A stretch of DNA of 8,507 bases from Propionibacteriaceae bacterium (GTDB taxonomy: Bacteria; Actinomycetota; Actinomycetes; Propionibacteriales; Propionibacteriaceae), in contig DMIX01000078.1 in NCBI GenBank assembly GCA_003451975.1, positions 1-8,507 of the forward strand, given 5' to 3'. Of this stretch, positions 6,440-8,507 are shown piece by piece. How positions within the stretch are numbered: position 1 is the stretch's first letter; every line of letters begins with the position of its first letter. The notes beneath the pieces were generated by a model that saw nothing but the letters and a program-made list of their open reading frames with translations, had not been told where the DNA came from and searched no databases. Both the position numbers and the translations under genes were made by a program.

Positions 6440-7879
6440 TCAGAGCTCCAAACCGGGGTAAAGCGGATTGGCATCCAGCAGTTCGTCAGCGGCGGCCTGG
6501 GTCCGCTCGGCCACGCCGTCGGCGATGGTGTACTTCGCCTTGCCGGGGGTGCCTGCGGCCGTCGTGAGCGGAGAGGTCGCTTTCAGTACTCCGGTGATCA
6601 ACTCGGCGACCTGATCGAACTCGGCAGCGCCGAAACCACGACTAGTCAGAGCCGGGGTGCCGATGCGCACGCCGGAGGTATACCACGCACCATTGGGGTC
6701 GTTGGGAACCGAGTTGCGGTTGGTGACCACCCCGGAGTCCAGCAGCGCCGATTCGGCCTGACGTCCGGTCAACCCGAAGGAGCTCACGTCCAACAGCACC
6801 AGATGGTTGTCGGTGCCGCCGGTCACCAGGGTGACGCCGCGCTTCAGCAGCCCCTCGGCGAGGACCTTGGCATTGTCGGCCACCGCCTGGGCGTAGCTCT
6901 GGAAGCTCTGCTGGCGGGCCTCGGCGAAAGCCACCGCCTTGGCAGCCATCACATGGCTCAACGGTCCGCCGAGCACCATCGGACAGCCGCGGTCGACGCT
7001 GGGGGCGTACTCACTGGTGGCCAGTACGAAGCCACCGCGCGGCCCGCGCAGTGACTTGTGCGTGGTGGAAGCCACCACATGGGCGTAGGGCACCGGGTTC
7101 TCCTCCCCGGTGAACACCTTGCCGGCCACTAGGCCGGCGAAATGGGCCATGTCGACGAACAAGGTGGCGCCCACCTCGTCGGCGATCTCGCGCATCCGCG
7201 CGAAGTTCACCCGCCGCGGGTAGGCCGAATAGCCGGCCACCAGGATCAGCGGCTGGAATTCGCGGGCGTCGGCGAGCAGCTTGTCGTAGTCGATCAGGCC
7301 GGTCTCGGGATTGGTGCCGTAGGAATGCTGACGGAACATCTTGCCGGAGATGTTGTGCCGGAAGCCGTGGGTGAGGTGACCACCGGCGTCCAGGCTCATG
7401 CCCATCACCCGCTGCTGGTTGAAGGTGGCGCGCAACGCCTCCCAGTCCTCCTCGGACAAGTCGTTGACCGTCTTGGCGCCCAGGCGCTCCAACGTCGGGC
7501 TCTCGATGCGATGGGCCAGGATCGACCAGTAGGCCACCAGATTGGCGTCGATGCCCGAATGCGGTTGGACATAGGCGTACTCGGCGCCGAACAGCTCCCG
7601 GGCGTGCTCGGACGCGACGCTCTCCACGGTGTCGACATTCTGGCAGCCGGCGTAGAAGCGGTGTCCGATGGTGCCTTCGGCGTATTTGTCACTGAGCCAG
7701 TTACCCATGGTGAGCAGCACCGGCAGTGAGGCGTAATTCTCGCTGGCGATCAGTTTCAGCGAACCTCGCTGATCAGTCAGCTCGGAGCGGATCGCTCCGG
7801 CGATACGCGGTTCGACGGCTTCGATCACGCCGAGTGTCTGGGCGTAGATCTGGGAAACGGTGCTGGCGGAATCGGCCAC
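6440..7879 (-). CDS. glyA: Serine hydroxymethyltransferase (glycine hydroxymethyltransferase), long form
   Basis: PLP-dependent cytosolic enzyme that interconverts serine plus tetrahydrofolate and glycine plus 5,10-methylene-THF, the main source of one-carbon units. The 479 aa include LIASENYAS (43-51), [16 protein letters not shown] (64-79), QPHSG (105-109), DAGGHLTHG (164-172), VDMAHFAGL (242-250, PLP-contacting Asp243 and His246) and [13 protein letters not shown] (271-283) with Lys275 as the PLP Schiff-base lysine. Compared with the E. coli type (417 aa), about 30 extra residues lie within 123-158, between SIL and GMSLDAGG, and the C-terminus is longer. The start is GTG 7877-7879, with GAGGAG (7887-7892) 7 nt upstream. 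The frame stays open a further 489 nt upstream, antisense to the next gene, but that stretch resembles nothing in the family. Confidence 0.97.
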   Translation of the reverse strand: MADSASTVSQIYAQTLGVIEAVEPRIAGAIRSELTDQRGSLKLIASENYASLPVLLTMGNWLSDKYAEGTIGHRFYAGCQNVDTVESVASEHARELFGAEYAYVQPHSGIDANLVAYWSILAHRIESPTLERLGAKTVNDLSEEDWEALRATFNQQRVMGMSLDAGGHLTHGFRHNISGKMFRQHSYGTNPETGLIDYDKLLADAREFQPLILVAGYSAYPRRVNFARMREIADEVGATLFVDMAHFAGLVAGKVFTGEENPVPYAHVVASTTHKSLRGPRGGFVLATSEYAPSVDRGCPMVLGGPLSHVMAAKAVAFAEARQQSFQSYAQAVADNAKVLAEGLLKRGVTLVTGGTDNHLVLLDVSSFGLTGRQAESALLDSGVVTNRNSVPNDPNGAWYTSGVRIGTPALTSRGFGAAEFDQVAELITGVLKATSPLTTAAGTPGKAKYTIADGVAERTQAAADELLDANPLYPGLEL

Positions 7880-7903
7880 GGGCGCACTCCTCGGTTGGTG
7901 ACC

Positions 7904-7917
7904 CGCTAACTTTAGCG
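7904..7917. promoter_or_regulatory. 6-2-6 palindrome overlapping a candidate glyA -10 element
   Basis: CGCTAA-CT-TTAGCG is a perfect inverted repeat. On the minus strand it contains TAAAGT (7909-7914), which fits TANNNT and would give a short glyA leader of about 25 nt. A regulator bound here would block the promoter; alternatively it is a small leader hairpin. No good -35 is visible. Confidence 0.35.
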
Positions 7918-7956
7918 AGCTTTGCCGGGCTTCCGTGGCACCGCCGGTGTCCGGCT

Positions 7957-7962
7957 TAGGAT
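7957..7962 (+). promoter_or_regulatory. Candidate -10 element for the HEAT-like gene, probably leaderless
   Basis: TAGGAT (7957-7962) fits TANNNT and lies 7 nt before the A of ATG 7970, so transcription could begin on the start codon. AGGA (7958-7961), 8 nt before the ATG, could instead act as a weak Shine-Dalgarno if the mRNA starts further upstream. Confidence 0.4.
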
Positions 7963-7969
7963 GTGCATC

Positions 7970-8383
7970 ATGGTCGAAGTCGCGGCGCGGTACCGTGCCG
8001 AGTCGACCGATCTCGCACCAGCCGAATTGGCGCAGTACTTGACCCGGCACAGCGGTTTGCCGGGCCCCCGAGCAAATCTGACACTGCTCGAGGTGGCCGG
8101 CGATCTGGTTCCGGAGCCGCTGATCTGGTCGTTTCTCGATGAGCCGGCGGAATACCTCGCCTGCTGTGGGGTGGTCGGATTGGGGCGACTGATCGTGATC
8201 GCGGACGATCCCGGAACGTTGATTCAGCGGCTCACTACGGCGGCGAGCGATGATCGCTGGCGAGTGCGCGAGGCCGCGGCCATTGCCGTCCAGCGGATCG
8301 GCGACATCGTCGAAGGAGCATACGCCCGCGTGGTGAGGCGGCACCGAACGATGCGTGACTTGCCACACTACACTGTGTCTTGA
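7970..8383 (+). CDS. Short HEAT-repeat-like protein of unknown function
   Basis: I do not recognise a specific function. The 137-aa product is soluble, helical and mildly acidic up to residue about 112. [17 protein letters not shown] (30-46) and the stretch [19 protein letters not shown] (about 94-112) look like HEAT/armadillo-type helices, with the [16 protein letters not shown] pattern typical of HEAT-like proteins that act as protein-binding scaffolds. As I recall, actinobacterial proteins with this start continue for further helices; here only about 25 basic, unmatched residues ([10 protein letters not shown]) follow before TGA, so the C-terminus may have been shortened. Other reading frames after 8305 close quickly and show no lost HEAT sequence. 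ATG 7970 is preferred over in-frame ATG 7961 because of the -10 position. It is divergent from glyA and ends 11 nt before the next gene. Confidence 0.72.
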   Translation: MVEVAARYRAESTDLAPAELAQYLTRHSGLPGPRANLTLLEVAGDLVPEPLIWSFLDEPAEYLACCGVVGLGRLIVIADDPGTLIQRLTTAASDDRWRVREAAAIAVQRIGDIVEGAYARVVRRHRTMRDLPHYTVS

Positions 8384-8387
8384 GGAG
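8369..8387 (+). promoter_or_regulatory. Candidate -10 and ribosome binding site for the last gene
   Basis: TACACT (8369-8374), a good TANNNT match, lies inside the end of the HEAT-like gene and would start transcription near 8381. GAGGAG (8382-8387) follows, 7 nt before GTG 8395. The ribosome binding site is strong; the promoter is tentative because no -35 is evident. Confidence 0.45.
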
Positions 8388-8394
8388 TCTGCCT

Positions 8395-8507
8395 GTGCGT
8401 ATCAGTCTGATCAACCCCAATCTTGTTGCAGAGGATGCCATCGGCCAGTGCTTGCTGAACCAGTCCCGCTTTCTCCAGCGCCGAGGGGATCAGGTGCGCT
8501 TGTTCAC
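8395..8507 (+). CDS. Probable glycosyltransferase, N-terminal fragment (runs off the right edge)
   Basis: Only 37 codons are visible. From GTG 8395 the protein reads [19 protein letters not shown] and continues to [14 protein letters not shown] beta strand, a loop with DAIGQ, a helix, and then RRGDQVRLF is how many family-4 GT-B glycosyltransferases begin (acceptor-binding Rossmann half). The start is set by GAGGAG at 7 nt spacing. The substrate cannot be judged, and another Rossmann-type enzyme is possible. It may be co-transcribed with the HEAT-like gene 11 nt upstream. Confidence 0.6.
   Translation, partial: MRISLINPNLVAEDAIGQCLLNQSRFLQRRGDQVRLF

Noticed and set aside
5995..6474. Minus-strand open frame translating the repeat region into WW/RYRLVV-type repeated peptides.
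   Set aside because: The apparent peptide repeat is the translated 20-bp tandem array; its period is not a multiple of three, it overlaps the ends of two real genes, and no start with a ribosome binding site is evident.
7880..8368. In-frame N-terminal extension of glyA of 163 codons (possible fusion).
   Set aside because: It is antisense to the HEAT-like gene and resembles no domain, while GTG 7877-7879 has a strong GAGGAG at correct spacing and gives a normal GlyA start. Long open antisense frames are expected at this GC content.

Overview
The window comes from a high-GC Gram-positive bacterium of the phylum Actinomycetota. The strongest evidence is a textbook actinobacterial CarD followed directly by ispD and ispF, an order also found in Mycobacterium tuberculosis. 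GTG starts are frequent, -10 elements look like TANNNT, and the GlyA is a long form carrying an internal insert. The mixture of a fructose-type PTS permease, long GlyA and CTTCGACAAGCTCAG-type dispersed repeats suggests Propionibacteriales (Propionibacteriaceae-like), but that rank is inference. No mobile element, CRISPR array, rRNA or tRNA was seen.

Layout. (1) 1-1214: C-terminal part of a fructose-family PTS EIIC permease, entering from the left and closed by a strong intrinsic terminator (1238-1281). (2) 1282-1489: noncoding leader with a candidate extended -10 promoter. (3) 1490-3161: carD-ispD-ispF on the + strand, tightly packed (14-nt gap, then a 4-nt ATGA overlap), linking an RNA polymerase-binding regulator to two steps of the MEP isoprenoid pathway. 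(4) 3168-4325, minus strand: a membrane-anchored HExxH zinc metallopeptidase of the YpfJ type, convergent with ispF; the two stop codons sit in the two arms of one short hairpin. (5) 4326-4491: divergent intergenic region with an apparently leaderless promoter for the peptidase and a perfect 7+3+7 palindrome. (6) 4492-6189, plus strand: a secreted/membrane DUF2207 protein. (7) 6190-6439: a convergent intergenic region packed with repeats: a 21-bp tandem duplication, a 15-bp REP-like inverted repeat, a 20-bp unit in three perfect copies plus a partial one, and a hairpin next to the glyA stop. (8) 6440-7879, minus strand: glyA, serine hydroxymethyltransferase, 479 aa with an insert of about 30 residues. 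(9) 7880-7969: divergent promoter region. (10) 7970-8383, plus strand: a short HEAT-like protein. (11) 8395-8507: the start of a probable glycosyltransferase, cut by the window edge.

Most of this is ordinary chromosomal housekeeping DNA and I do not see a convincing new defence or mobile system. The points that most deserve a second look are the repeat cluster between DUF2207 and glyA, the operator-like palindrome in the peptidase promoter, the GlyA insert, and the apparently shortened HEAT-like protein.
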